This document shows, piece after piece, positions 9,612-17,226 of a DNA stretch of 64,000 nucleotides (position 1 is its first letter; every line of letters begins with the position of its first letter). The DNA is taken from the NCBI GenBank assembly GCA_963837655.1, contig CAWIOK010000005.1:310001-374000 (forward strand). Reading direction: 5' to 3'. The notes beneath the pieces are model-generated. The model did no database searches. It was not told the origin of the DNA and saw only the letters and a program-made list of their open reading frames with translations. This DNA comes from CAVVSD01 sp963837655 (GTDB lineage Bacteria > Actinomycetota > Thermoleophilia > Solirubrobacterales > Solirubrobacteraceae). Position numbers and translations under genes: made by a program.

Positions 9612-10118
9612 CGTTCGTGCACATCGCTCCTGAGGAGATGATCGCTCGTCGTTTCCGAGCGCTCCCTGGCGTCGCGCTATCTGGGCGGTGATCTGAACGC
9701 GGAGTGGGGGCCCGAGCGGCTCGATGTCACCGACCTGCCCTTCGAATCCTCGTCGGTGGACGCGATCGTCTGCAATCACGTTCTCGAGCATGTGCCGGAT
9801 GACGCTCGCGCGATGCGCGAGATGCGTCGGGTGCTCAGGCCCGGTGGATGGGCGATCCTCCTCGTTCCCGATATCGAGAATCAGACGACGGACGAGGAGC
9901 CGCTGATAGCCGACCCCGAGGAGCAGCTCCGGCGCTTCGGTCAGCGTGACCATGTTCGCCGCTACGGCTGGGACTATGTGGGACGGCTTGAGGAGGCTGG
10001 CTTTCGTGTCGTAGTCGACCGGCCCGCGGAAACTCTGCCGGAGGAACTCGTCACCCGCTGTCGGCTCGAGAAGTTCGGAAGTGTCGAGCCGATCTTCGTC
10101 GCCCACGTAGACGAGTAG
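9431..10118 (+). pseudogene. SAM-dependent methyltransferase with N-terminal Cys motif, frameshifted three times
   Basis: Three frames together encode one class I methyltransferase. The first piece from GTG 9431 has VLCPCCDSRFAAFRDFHGH. The second has RMCWTCGALERHRSVWLYL. The third has PELLRPNMTFVHIAPEE. The last, intact from about 9680 to the stop at 10118, has DVTDLPFESSSVDAIVCNHVLEHVPDD, MRRVLRPGGWAILLVPD and the C-terminus. The CPxC...CxxC pair resembles a zinc ribbon used by a known group of glycan-cluster methyltransferases. The needed repairs are removal of T near 9518, addition of C near 9587 and removal of C near 9677, which restores 228 residues. A shortened product could start at GTG 9756 (120 residues) but would lack the SAM-binding first strand. 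Confidence 0.7.
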
Positions 10119-10247
10119 CTGCACCTCGTCCCGACTCAATAAATCCCAAGCTCCCTGTCGCACTTGGTACGTTCCGCACGTCAGGGCCGGGGAGGTCGAG
10201 GGCACACCGTTCCGGCGCAAGAAGTGCGGGCGTAGCAGAAGGGTCCA

Positions 10248-10278
10248 CCTCCGCGTACGCAGCACACCTAACCGGAGG
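10248..10278 (+). promoter_or_regulatory. Possible RBS-sequestering hairpin in the cspA leader
   Basis: In the 171-base region upstream of cspA, CCTCCG at 10248-10253 is the exact complement of CGGAGG at 10273-10278, which is the ribosome binding site 11 bases before the ATG at 10290. The arms would enclose a 19-base loop and hide the Shine-Dalgarno sequence. Cold-shock mRNAs are known to be controlled through leader structure, so this could be a temperature-responsive element. The stem is only 6 bp and GC-rich DNA forms such pairs by chance, so this remains a suggestion. Confidence 0.3.
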
Positions 10279-10289
10279 ATTGGCTCTCA

Positions 10290-10493
10290 ATGGCCACCGG
10301 CACCGTGAAGTGGTTCAGCGATGACAAGGGCTTCGGGTTCATCACGCCCGACGAAGGCTCACGCGACCTCTTCGTCCATCACACCGGCATCATCGCGGAC
10401 GGGTACCGCACCCTCGCCGAGGGCACTCGCGTCTCCTACGAGGAGGAGAGCGGGGACAAGGGCCCGAAGGCAGTGAACGTCACCAAGCTGTAA
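10290..10493 (+). CDS. cspA: Cold shock protein (CspA family)
   Basis: A 67-residue single-domain OB-fold protein, the standard Csp length. It starts MATGTVKWFSDDKGFGFITP. RNP1 is KGFGFI at 13-18 and RNP2 is LFVHHTGI at 27-34; these aromatic residues bind single-stranded RNA and DNA. The protein would act as an RNA chaperone in the cytoplasm. A strong ribosome site (CGGAGG) lies 11 bases upstream. The gene stands alone, follows the glycan cluster after 171 bp, and ends 24 bp before a strong hairpin terminator. The symbol is a family name, since paralogues cannot be excluded. Confidence 0.95.
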   Translation: MATGTVKWFSDDKGFGFITPDEGSRDLFVHHTGIIADGYRTLAEGTRVSYEEESGDKGPKAVNVTKL

Positions 10494-10517
10494 CGCACGA
10501 GCCAGCTCTGAAGTGAC

Positions 10518-10544
10518 GAAGGCCCGCGCACCGCGCGGGCCTTC
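10518..10544. terminator. Bidirectional intrinsic terminator between cspA and the micro-ORF
   Basis: GAAGGCCCGCG at 10518-10528 pairs perfectly with CGCGGGCCTTC at 10534-10544 (11 bp, extendable by one pair, 3-base loop). It lies 24 bp after the cspA stop and 7 bp beyond the stop of the minus-strand micro-ORF at 10552, so it can end transcription from both sides. Uridine tracts are weak, as is usual in very GC-rich genomes. Confidence 0.8.
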
Positions 10545-10551
10545 GCTGCAT

Positions 10552-10617
10552 CTACAGCAGCAGGATCAGAAGCAGGATGATGACGATGACCAGCACCGTG
10601 CCGACGCCGATGTACAT
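10552..10617 (-). CDS. Hydrophobic micro-protein of 21 residues
   Basis: A tiny frame encodes MYIGVGT followed by an almost unbroken run of Val, Ile and Leu to the stop (21 residues), long enough for one transmembrane helix. It has a very strong purine-rich ribosome site (GAGGGGGG) ending a few bases before the ATG at 10617, and the bidirectional hairpin at 10518-10544 lies directly behind its stop. Both argue for a translated gene rather than chance. I recall similar Gly-Thr-Leu/Ile micro-proteins annotated in actinobacteria but cannot verify this. It may share a transcript with the rhodanese gene upstream, 101 bp away. Function is unknown. Confidence 0.6.
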   Translation of the reverse strand: MYIGVGTVLVIVIILLLILLL

Positions 10618-10718
10618 GTAGCCCCCCTCTGCGTTTCGGGCTCGCCTGTGGGCGAGGTGCCGGGGGCGTACCCGGTCCGTGGCTGGCACATTCGGTTGCC
10701 AGGCACCGATCGAAGCAG

Positions 10719-11069
10719 CTAGTGCGACGCCACGTGCCCATCCTCCGGCACGATCGGGCGCCCCTCGGCCACCCACTTCTCCAAGCCGCCGTCGACCGAG
10801 AACGCCCGGAAGCCCGCCGCGCGGAACGCCTGCGCGGCCATCGTCGATCGTCCGCCGCTCTTGCACGAGAAGATCACCGGACGGTCCTGGTCGATGCTGC
10901 CGGCCTCGGCCTGCAGGCTGCCCATCGGCACGTGGCGGAGGCCCTCGATGTGGCCCGCGTCCCACTCGCTCTGCTCGCGCACGTCGATGACCTGCGCGGA
11001 CCCGTCCGCCAGGGCCTCGGCTGCCTGCTGGGTTGTGACGTCCAAGCTGTCGTCGTCGAACTCGGTCAT
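10719..11069 (-). CDS. Rhodanese-like domain protein
   Basis: A 116-residue single rhodanese domain: VIDVREQSEWDAGHIEGLRHVPMG near residues 27-50 and the active-site loop CKSGGRS at 69-75, with the sulfur-carrying Cys69 and the closing Arg. Such proteins move sulfane sulfur from thiosulfate or persulfides to thiol acceptors in the cytosol. I chose ATG 11069 (MTEFDDDS) over the longer upstream frame because the extra residues are Ala/Pro-rich and overlap the end of the protease gene. It lies 4 bp after the S8 protease stop on the same strand and may be co-transcribed. The partner pathway is not evident. Confidence 0.85.
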   Translation of the reverse strand: MTEFDDDSLDVTTQQAAEALADGSAQVIDVREQSEWDAGHIEGLRHVPMGSLQAEAGSIDQDRPVIFSCKSGGRSTMAAQAFRAAGFRAFSVDGGLEKWVAEGRPIVPEDGHVASH

Positions 11070-11073
11070 ACGG

Positions 11074-12093
11074 TCAACGTAGTACCCCGCTGCGGCCGAC
11101 GGCGGCGCCGACGTCCACGGCGCCATAGGTGACCGCCAGCGCCGTGCGACGGGCTGTTCCGAACAACGCCGCGAGCAGTGCGTCGGGCGACGCGTCTGGG
11201 CGTGCCGCGCGGAGGAGCACGAGCGCGCCGGCGACCGCCGGCGCCGCGACCGAGGTTCCGCTGTACGGCTGGTACCTACCTCCGGGCGTGGTGGTCATGA
11301 TGCTCTCGCCCGGCGCGGTGAGCATCACGTGCGCCGCCCCTCGGTCGGAGTCGGGCATGAGGCGTCCGGCTCGGTCGGTCGCTGCCACGACGACCATGTG
11401 CGGGATCGTGTACGAGGCCGGATACACCGGCTGGGCGTCGATGTCGCGGCCCATGTTGCCGGAGGCGACGACGATCAGCACGCCGGCGTCGCTCGCCTGC
11501 TGCAGCGCGATCCGGAGCGTCTCATTGGGCACCTCGGTCGCGAGCGAGAGGTTGATGACCTGCGCGCCGCGCGCCACGGCGTAGCCGACAGCCTGGGCCA
11601 CGGCCTCGGCCGTGCCGTCACCCTCGGAGTCCAGTGCCTTCAGCGCCATGATCCGGGCTCGCCACGCGATGCCGGCGATCCCGCGCCTGTTGTTGCCGCG
11701 GGCCGCGATGACGCCCGCGACGGCGGTTCCGTGTCCGTTGTCGTCGTCGACGTCACCGTTGCCGGCAGCGAAGTTCCAGCCATGGACGTCGTCGACGAGT
11801 CCGTCGCCGTCGTCGTCGACGCCGTTGCCGGGGATCTCACCAGGGTTCGTCCAGACGTTGGCTCGCAGATCCGGGTGATGGATGGCGACCCCCGTGTCGA
11901 TCACGGCGACCGTGACGGGTCCGCCGGTGACCCAGCTCCAGGCGCTCTTCGCCCCGAACGTGGTGCTACGAAGCGACCACTGCTGCGAGACGAGCGTGTC
12001 GTTCGGCGTCGCGGATCGCGCAGGTGGTGCCGGCACGAGGGCGCACAGGACAACCGTGCTCGCGACGAGCACCGGGCCCCTGAAGGAGCGCAC
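11074..12093 (-). CDS. Secreted subtilisin-like serine protease (S8 family)
   Basis: A 339-residue preprotein. The signal peptide is about residues 1-27, with an ARSA-type cleavage site. The catalytic triad is complete: Asp66 in VAVIDTGVA, His121 in NGHGTAVAGV and Ser281 in YSGTSVAAPAVAG; Asn213 in ASGNMG forms the oxyanion hole. A DDDGDGLVDD loop at 93-102 and DVDDDNGHG look like calcium sites, as in thermitase-like subtilases. There is almost no propeptide between the signal and the catalytic domain, so folding may not need one. The enzyme would act outside the cell as an endopeptidase. It diverges from the TetR gene across 189 bp. Confidence 0.9.
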   Translation of the reverse strand: MRSFRGPVLVASTVVLCALVPAPPARSATPNDTLVSQQWSLRSTTFGAKSAWSWVTGGPVTVAVIDTGVAIHHPDLRANVWTNPGEIPGNGVDDDGDGLVDDVHGWNFAAGNGDVDDDNGHGTAVAGVIAARGNNRRGIAGIAWRARIMALKALDSEGDGTAEAVAQAVGYAVARGAQVINLSLATEVPNETLRIALQQASDAGVLIVVASGNMGRDIDAQPVYPASYTIPHMVVVAATDRAGRLMPDSDRGAAHVMLTAPGESIMTTTPGGRYQPYSGTSVAAPAVAGALVLLRAARPDASPDALLAALFGTARRTALAVTYGAVDVGAAVGRSGVLR

Positions 12094-12241
12094 CTGTCAA
12101 CGCACAGACCATCGAAGATGGGATACGAGCTTTGGCATCTTGCCCTCCTCGTCTCCGCACATCCCCCGACGGCGCGGCGTGGCGCGTGTCTGGCGCTTTG
12201 ACCTGCAGCGCCGTATGACCTACCTACCCGTGCAGGGCACT

Positions 12242-12253
12242 ACCCAATCGGGT
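12242..12253. promoter_or_regulatory. Short palindrome upstream of the TetR gene, possible operator
   Basis: ACCC-AATC-GGGT lies 29 bases before the TetR start, in the 189-bp region shared with the divergent S8 protease. TetR proteins often bind palindromes here to control themselves and a divergent neighbour. The arms are only 4 bp, so support is weak. A similar ACCCG-AA-CGGGT occurs at 41061-41072. Nothing else clear was seen in this intergenic stretch. Confidence 0.2.
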
Positions 12254-12282
12254 GGGCACGTCGTCGGAATACGCTCCGGACC

Positions 12283-12888
12283 ATGGTCGGCCGCCGCGCA
12301 TACGCCCGTCTCCACAGCGATGATCGCCGCGAACAGCTCGTCGCCCGCGCGACCGAGCTGTTCGCGACCCACGGGTACGAGGAGCTGTCGATGTCGCGCA
12401 TCGCGCGCGAGGCCGGCATCTCCAAGGCGCTGCTCTACCACTACTTCCCGGGCAAGCGGCAGTTGTTCGAGACCGCGCTGACTGCAGCCGCCGACGATCT
12501 CCAGCGCCGCACGGAGGCGGTCGACCAGACGCTCCCGCCGGTGGAGCAGGTGACGGCGAGCCTCGACGCGTTCCTGCAGTGGGTCGACGATCACGGCGAG
12601 GGCTACCGCAGGCTGATCGAGAGCGGCGGCATCCCCGAGGTGCGCGAGGTCGTCGGCGCCGTGCGGGCGACGACTGCCCAGCGCATCCTCGACGGGCTCG
12701 GCTCCGAGGGCGACCGGCCGGCGACCCGCGCGGCGGTGAACGCCTGGCTGTGGTTCCTCGACGGCGTCTGCCTCGACTGGCTCGAGCACGGCCGCGACGT
12801 GTCGCTCACCGAGCTGCGCGACACCGCGCTCGGCGCCCTCTTCGGAGCGCTCGCCGGGGCTGGGACCCAGCTCGTCCCCGCCGGGTGA
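12283..12888 (+). CDS. TetR-family transcriptional regulator
   Basis: A 201-residue protein. An N-terminal helix-turn-helix covers about residues 14-62 (LVARATELFATHGYEELSMS, REAGISKALLYHYFPGKRQLF); the rest is an all-helical ligand-binding domain ending in a short Gly/Ala/Pro tail. It should be a homodimeric repressor released by a small molecule. The next gene, a sugar-lactone oxidase, begins with a GTG inside this stop codon, so the two form an operon and the oxidase substrate or product is a candidate ligand. The inducer cannot be read from sequence. Confidence 0.9.
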   Translation: MVGRRAYARLHSDDRREQLVARATELFATHGYEELSMSRIAREAGISKALLYHYFPGKRQLFETALTAAADDLQRRTEAVDQTLPPVEQVTASLDAFLQWVDDHGEGYRRLIESGGIPEVREVVGAVRATTAQRILDGLGSEGDRPATRAAVNAWLWFLDGVCLDWLEHGRDVSLTELRDTALGALFGALAGAGTQLVPAG

Positions 12889-14165
12889 GCGCCGTCTGGC
12901 GCAACTGGTCGGGCGACGTCGCCTGCCGGCCGGCGCGGACCCTCGCGCCCACGACGACCGAGGAGGTCGCCGCTGCGATCCGGACCGCAAACCGGCTGCG
13001 GGTCGCGGGTGCGGGCCATTCCTTCGCGCCGCTCGTCGCGACGGACGGAACGCTGCTGCGCCTCGACCGCATGGACCGCGTCCTGGACGTCCGCCGCAAC
13101 GCTGACGGCACGGGCAGCGTCAACGTGCAGGCCGGCATCCGGCTGCGCGACCTGAGCGCCCATCTCGACTGCCACGGCCTCGCGCTGCCGAACCTCGGCG
13201 ACATCGACGCCCAGTCGCTCGCCGGCGCGGTGGCGACGGGCACACACGGGACAGGCGCGCGACTGCTCCCGCTGCACGCCATGATCGAGAAGATCGAGCT
13301 CGTCGACGGCACGGGCACGCGGCACACGCTGGACGCGCCCGAGGACCTCCGGGCCGGCCGCCTTGCGCTGGGTGCGCTCGGGGTCGTCACTGCGCTCACG
13401 CTGCGCTGCGTCCCCGCGTTCGCGCTGCGCGGCGTCGACGAGCCGCGCGACCTCGCAGCAACCCTTGCCGGTCTCGACGAGCTCGCCGCGACGAACGAGC
13501 ACTTCGAGCTGTTCGTGTTCCCGCACGCGTCCAAGGCGATCACGCGCACGAACACCCGCGTTGACGAGCCGGCGCAGCCGCCTGGGCGCGCGACGACGTT
13601 CGCCCGCGACATCGTCCTGGCCAACGGGGCGCTGGAGGCCGTCAGCCGCGTCGGGCGCGCACGGCCAGGCTGGATCCCGGCGCTGAACCGCTTCGCGACC
13701 TGGGCCGCGGGGACCCAGGTCCGCGTCGACCGCTCCGACCGCGTCTTCGCCAGCCCGCGCCACGTGCGCTTCACCGAGATGGAGTGGGCGGTGCCCGCGG
13801 CGGCGGCGGGGCAGGCGCTCACTGACGTCCTCACCGCGGCGAGCCGCCACGCCGTGAACTTCCCGCTGGAGCTGCGCTTCGGGGCCGCGGACGACACGCT
13901 GCTGTCGCCCTCCTACGGCCGTCCGACCGCCTACCTCTCCGCCCACGTCTTCAGGGGGATGACGGTGGAGCCGTTCTTCGACGAGGTCCAGGCGATCGCG
14001 CTGCACCACGACGGCCGTCCGCACTGGGGCAAGCGCCATGGGCTGGCGGCAGAGGACCTGCGGGCGCGCTACCCCGGCTGGGATGCGTTCGCCGCGCTGC
14101 GCGACCGGCTCGATCCCGGTCGTCGCTTCGCGAACATCCACACCGAGCGCGTCCTCGGGCCGTAA
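12885..14165 (+). CDS. FAD-linked sugar-1,4-lactone oxidase (ALO type)
   Basis: A 426-residue flavoprotein. The N-terminal FAD_binding_4 domain carries VAGAGHSFAPL (His45, the usual covalent FAD site of the VAO family), then NLGDIDAQSLAGAVATGTHGTG. The C-terminal ALO domain has VRFTEMEWAVP, FPLELRFGAADD and the conserved RPHWGKRHG, ending in a DPGRRFANIH block. These features match D-arabinono-, L-gulono- or xylitol/alditol-type oxidases that reduce O2 to H2O2. The exact polyol or lactone is not determinable. I chose GTG 12885 because it overlaps the TetR stop and gives the standard N-terminus (WRNWSGDVACRP). Confidence 0.85.
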   Translation: MSAVWRNWSGDVACRPARTLAPTTTEEVAAAIRTANRLRVAGAGHSFAPLVATDGTLLRLDRMDRVLDVRRNADGTGSVNVQAGIRLRDLSAHLDCHGLALPNLGDIDAQSLAGAVATGTHGTGARLLPLHAMIEKIELVDGTGTRHTLDAPEDLRAGRLALGALGVVTALTLRCVPAFALRGVDEPRDLAATLAGLDELAATNEHFELFVFPHASKAITRTNTRVDEPAQPPGRATTFARDIVLANGALEAVSRVGRARPGWIPALNRFATWAAGTQVRVDRSDRVFASPRHVRFTEMEWAVPAAAAGQALTDVLTAASRHAVNFPLELRFGAADDTLLSPSYGRPTAYLSAHVFRGMTVEPFFDEVQAIALHHDGRPHWGKRHGLAAEDLRARYPGWDAFAALRDRLDPGRRFANIHTERVLGP

Positions 14166-14175
14166 CGCGGCCGCC

Positions 14176-14925
14176 TCAGCGCGCCGTCCAGCCGAGGTCC
14201 AGCGTCACGGGCGCCCCGCTGAAGGCGCGTCCGGAGGGTCCGAGCAGGAAGGCGACGACGTCGGCCACCTCGGAGGGCTCGATGAGCCGCTTCACCGCAT
14301 GGGGGGCGACGATGATCTCCTCCAGCACCCGCTCCTCCGGCAGACCGTGGGCCTTGGCCTGATCGGCGATCTGGGCCTCCACGAGCGGCGTGCGGACGAA
14401 GCCCGGGCACACGGCGGTCGCCGTGATCCCGACATCGGCGCCCTCGAGCGCCAGCGTCTTCACGAGCCCGACTGCGCCGTGCTTCGCGGAGATGTAGCCC
14501 GCCTTGAACGGCGAGGCGACAAGGCCGTGGACAGAGGCGATGACGCAGATGCGCCCCTCGCCAGACTCCACGAGCGCCGGCCACGCGTACTTCGACAGGA
14601 GGAACGGGCTCGTCAGCAGCAGCGAGAGCAGGGCGTCCCAGCGATCCTCGGGGAACTCGGCGACCGGCGAGACGTGCTGGAAGCCCGCGTTGGGCACGAT
14701 CGCGTCCAGGCGCCCGAAGCGCTCCAGCGCGGCGTCCACGGCGGCGCGGTTGCCGTCGCGGGTCGTGAGGTCGGCCGCGAACGGCTCGCCCGGCCCCTCC
14801 GGATCGGGCTTGAGGTCGACGGCGAGGACCTGCATCCCGTCGTCGATCAGCCGCTGCGTGATCGCTGCGCCGATGCCGCTTCCCGCGCCGGTCACCAGCG
14901 CCGCCCTCGTGTCGGAACCGCTCAC
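14176..14925 (-). CDS. Short-chain dehydrogenase, probable 3-hydroxybutyrate dehydrogenase
   Basis: A 249-residue classical SDR: NAD site TGAGSGIG at 12-19, NAG near 79-81, catalytic Ser131, Tyr144 and Lys148 (YISAK). The segment SKYAWPALVESGEGRICVIASVHGLVASPFKAGYISAKHG and the later CPGFVRTPLVEAQI are typical of D-3-hydroxybutyrate dehydrogenases, which oxidise 3-hydroxybutyrate to acetoacetate with NAD. That would fit the PHA locus 4 kb away as the reutilisation step, but substrate assignment in SDRs is uncertain. It converges with the lactone oxidase (10 bp gap). Confidence 0.75.
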   Translation of the reverse strand: MSGSDTRAALVTGAGSGIGAAITQRLIDDGMQVLAVDLKPDPEGPGEPFAADLTTRDGNRAAVDAALERFGRLDAIVPNAGFQHVSPVAEFPEDRWDALLSLLLTSPFLLSKYAWPALVESGEGRICVIASVHGLVASPFKAGYISAKHGAVGLVKTLALEGADVGITATAVCPGFVRTPLVEAQIADQAKAHGLPEERVLEEIIVAPHAVKRLIEPSEVADVVAFLLGPSGRAFSGAPVTLDLGWTAR

Positions 14926-15092
14926 AAGCTCACCTCCACCGGGGCCGGGTCGTCCACTCGACCGTCGACCATGATTGAACAGTCAGTCAGAAGGGTCGAA
15001 GTGTGGCGGAGCGCTCGAAGCGAGGTCACAACACTCGTCTGCTTCCGTCAGACAAGCTCGCGCGAGGTGTTACCACTGTCGACGCAGAGGGC

Positions 15093-16550
15093 ATGAAGTG
15101 CCGTCTGCGGCTCGCCAGCATCGTTGTTGCCGTCGCCGTGCTGTCTCCCGCCTCTGCGGACGCCGCCCTTCGTACCCAACCGCTTCCGCGCGCCGCGTGC
15201 GTCGAAGCCGGCAACGCCCCCGTGGCGGTCTTCGATGTCACGGCGGCCCACGCCACGCGAGTCTCGGTCGGAAAGCGCAACCGCGTCACCGGCGGGCGGG
15301 TCATCGGCAGGCAGCCGTCGTCGTTCCCCCGAGGTACCCGCCGCAGCGTGCTTCGGGTGCGGTTCACGTCCGCGTGGGCGTCATGGCGAGTCGGTGCGAG
15401 GGTGGCCCGTATCTCCCGGACCGGCGCCTCGTGCGAGACGCCGGCCTTCGCGCCCACCTCGTTCTGGAACGCGACGATCCCCGCGAACGTCGCGTTCGCG
15501 GGCAGCGCGGTCGCCACAGGCGCGTCGGTCACCAAGCCGGTCAATCCGACCGTCGGCCGGGAGCTCGCCGCGTTCGCCAAGCGCAGCGACGGCTCGTCCA
15601 ACACCTGGATCAACTACAGGGCCTTCACGGCGCCCATCACCGCCGTCCCGGCGTCCGCCTCGTTGCAGCCTGTACGGCTGTGCCGCTCGTACCCGAGCAG
15701 CTGTGTGCCGTCCTGGGCCGGCGCGTTGGACCGTACGCTTCGCGGCGTCGGGATCGACGGCACCTACCTCGGCGGCGGCGTGCCCGTCCCCGACGGTTTC
15801 ACGCCGCCGACCGACAGCGACGCCGAGGCGATCTTCAGCCAGCCCGGCTACGTGGCCCCCGATGGCAAGAAGGGGCGCGTGTACGAGCTATGGGGCATGC
15901 GCCGCAACCCCGACTACGACCCTGCTCGTCCCGTCTCGCCGACGAACGCCCGATGGATGGCGTCGTGGGGCGGGCGTCTGGTCGGCACGACCGGTCAGGG
16001 ACTCGGGTATTGGACCGACTGCTGGTGGACCGGGTGCGGCTTCCAGGCCGATGTGCGAGCCGACCCCAATGCGTGGGGTCGTCCGGACAGCCAGGCGCGC
16101 GACAAGAGCTGGGGCGCGACCGCCACCTCGCTTTCCCTGCTCGGCACGCAGGTGTCCCTGCGCGAGTGCCGCGCGGGCGTCATCGACCACGCCGTCGGCA
16201 TCGAGGTCCCGGACGCACGTCCCGGGGCCTGGTGGCCGGCGCAGCGCTCCGACGGCGGCAACTCCTCGCTCGCTACGACAGAGGGCATGCGACTGACGTT
16301 CCCGGCGGGCAGCACGAAGCCGGCTGGACTGACGCATGTCGCTTCAGAGCTCTGGAACGCCGCCAAGACGTACGGCCTGGTCATCGACGACAAGACCTCG
16401 TCGAGCCTCAACTTCCGCGTCGAGCCTGGTTGTGAGAAGACGGCGTGGTGGGGCGGCGTCGCGGCCTACGACCAGCTGCGCAGCTTCCCCTGGTCCCAGC
16501 TCCGCGTGATCGCACCGGGCACCGACGCCCAGCCCAACCCGACCAGCTGA
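15093..16550 (+). CDS. Secreted protein of unknown function (paralogue of the gene at 185)
   Basis: A 485-residue preprotein with a cleavable signal peptide (residues 1 to about 24, ending ASADA). No named domain is recognised. It shares with the protein at 185-1555 an FxxxSxWN-like start to the mature domain, ELWGMRRN, WMASWGGRL, GATATSLSLLG, a GVIDHAVGIEVP block, WWPAQRSDGGN (380-390), KTYGLVIDD and FPWSQLRVI. Extra features here are several Cys residues (for example DCWWTGCGF) that could form disulfides. I chose ATG 15093 because upstream residues are polar and would hide the signal peptide. Role unknown; an extracellular carbohydrate-related function is a guess. Confidence 0.7.
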   Translation: MKCRLRLASIVVAVAVLSPASADAALRTQPLPRAACVEAGNAPVAVFDVTAAHATRVSVGKRNRVTGGRVIGRQPSSFPRGTRRSVLRVRFTSAWASWRVGARVARISRTGASCETPAFAPTSFWNATIPANVAFAGSAVATGASVTKPVNPTVGRELAAFAKRSDGSSNTWINYRAFTAPITAVPASASLQPVRLCRSYPSSCVPSWAGALDRTLRGVGIDGTYLGGGVPVPDGFTPPTDSDAEAIFSQPGYVAPDGKKGRVYELWGMRRNPDYDPARPVSPTNARWMASWGGRLVGTTGQGLGYWTDCWWTGCGFQADVRADPNAWGRPDSQARDKSWGATATSLSLLGTQVSLRECRAGVIDHAVGIEVPDARPGAWWPAQRSDGGNSSLATTEGMRLTFPAGSTKPAGLTHVASELWNAAKTYGLVIDDKTSSSLNFRVEPGCEKTAWWGGVAAYDQLRSFPWSQLRVIAPGTDAQPNPTS

Positions 16551-16584
16551 CCGGAGCACCCAGCGCCGTGAGAAGCTGGGTGAC

Positions 16585-17226
16585 GTGGACCACCACGTCA
16601 CCCAGGACCAACTCGGAACCCACCTGGACTGGCGCCACGACGGCGTCACGGCGCGGATGATCGACTGGTTCTGGAGCAACATGGAGAAGGGGTTCGTGCT
16701 CTGGCACCCGACCGAGCACGAGCCGCTGACCTGGGTGGTCCCGCCCGCGGACGGCGATCCGGTGGGCAGCGTCCACCTGGCGCCGCAGACGTGGTCGGAC
16801 GGGACGTTCCAGAACCTCTACATCCGCTTCGAGGACCTCGCCGAGGTGCCCGAGGCGGTCCGGCGCGCCGTCACGCACGCCCATTGCGTCGTCGTCGCCG
16901 GTCTCGGCTTCGGCCCCGAGAGCCTCGACCGGCCGGATCCGATGGGCTACCGGATCCACCAGTGGTCGCCGACGGACGGTGGCGTCGTCGGCCGCTCGTC
17001 GGCCATCGGCGCCCGCAAGCAGGAGTCGCTCGAGGAGGGCCTCGTCTGGGCGAAGCACTGCGCGGAGGAGATCGGCAACTGGGGTGCTTTCCTCCCAGAG
17101 CTGTACGGCCTGTACCGCGTCGTGCCCCGCGGCCCGCGCAACCCGTTCGCCGATCTCAGCGTCGACGGCAGCGGGGCCTCGCTGCGCTACCGGTTCAGCG
17201 CGCCGGGCGACGCCCCACGACGGTGA
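16585..17226 (+). CDS. DAPG hydrolase-like (PhlG-type) protein
   Basis: A 213-residue protein beginning at GTG. The pattern ARMIDWFWSNMEKGFVLWHPTEHEPLTW near residues 23-50 (Met-Ile-Asp-Trp-Phe/Trp, then Leu-Trp-His-Pro-Glu-x-His), followed by an FEDLAEVPEAVRRAV region and VVAGLGFGPESL, resembles the PhlG/DAPG-hydrolase family, zinc enzymes that cleave C-C bonds in diacylphloroglucinol-like polyketides. His and Glu in HPTEHE could be metal ligands. Most actinobacterial members have no known substrate. It is 34 bp after the secreted protein and overlaps the convergent S1 protease gene by 32 bp. Confidence 0.6.
   Translation: MDHHVTQDQLGTHLDWRHDGVTARMIDWFWSNMEKGFVLWHPTEHEPLTWVVPPADGDPVGSVHLAPQTWSDGTFQNLYIRFEDLAEVPEAVRRAVTHAHCVVVAGLGFGPESLDRPDPMGYRIHQWSPTDGGVVGRSSAIGARKQESLEEGLVWAKHCAEEIGNWGAFLPELYGLYRVVPRGPRNPFADLSVDGSGASLRYRFSAPGDAPRR

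Noticed and set aside
9725..9760. TTCGAATCC-like sequence resembling a tRNA T-loop
   Set aside because: It lies inside methyltransferase coding sequence and no acceptor or anticodon stems can be formed around it.
12603..14141. 512-residue minus-strand ORF opposite the lactone oxidase
   Set aside because: Arg/Ala/Pro-rich composition, no motif, and fully opposite a well-supported gene; typical antisense artefact of very GC-rich DNA.
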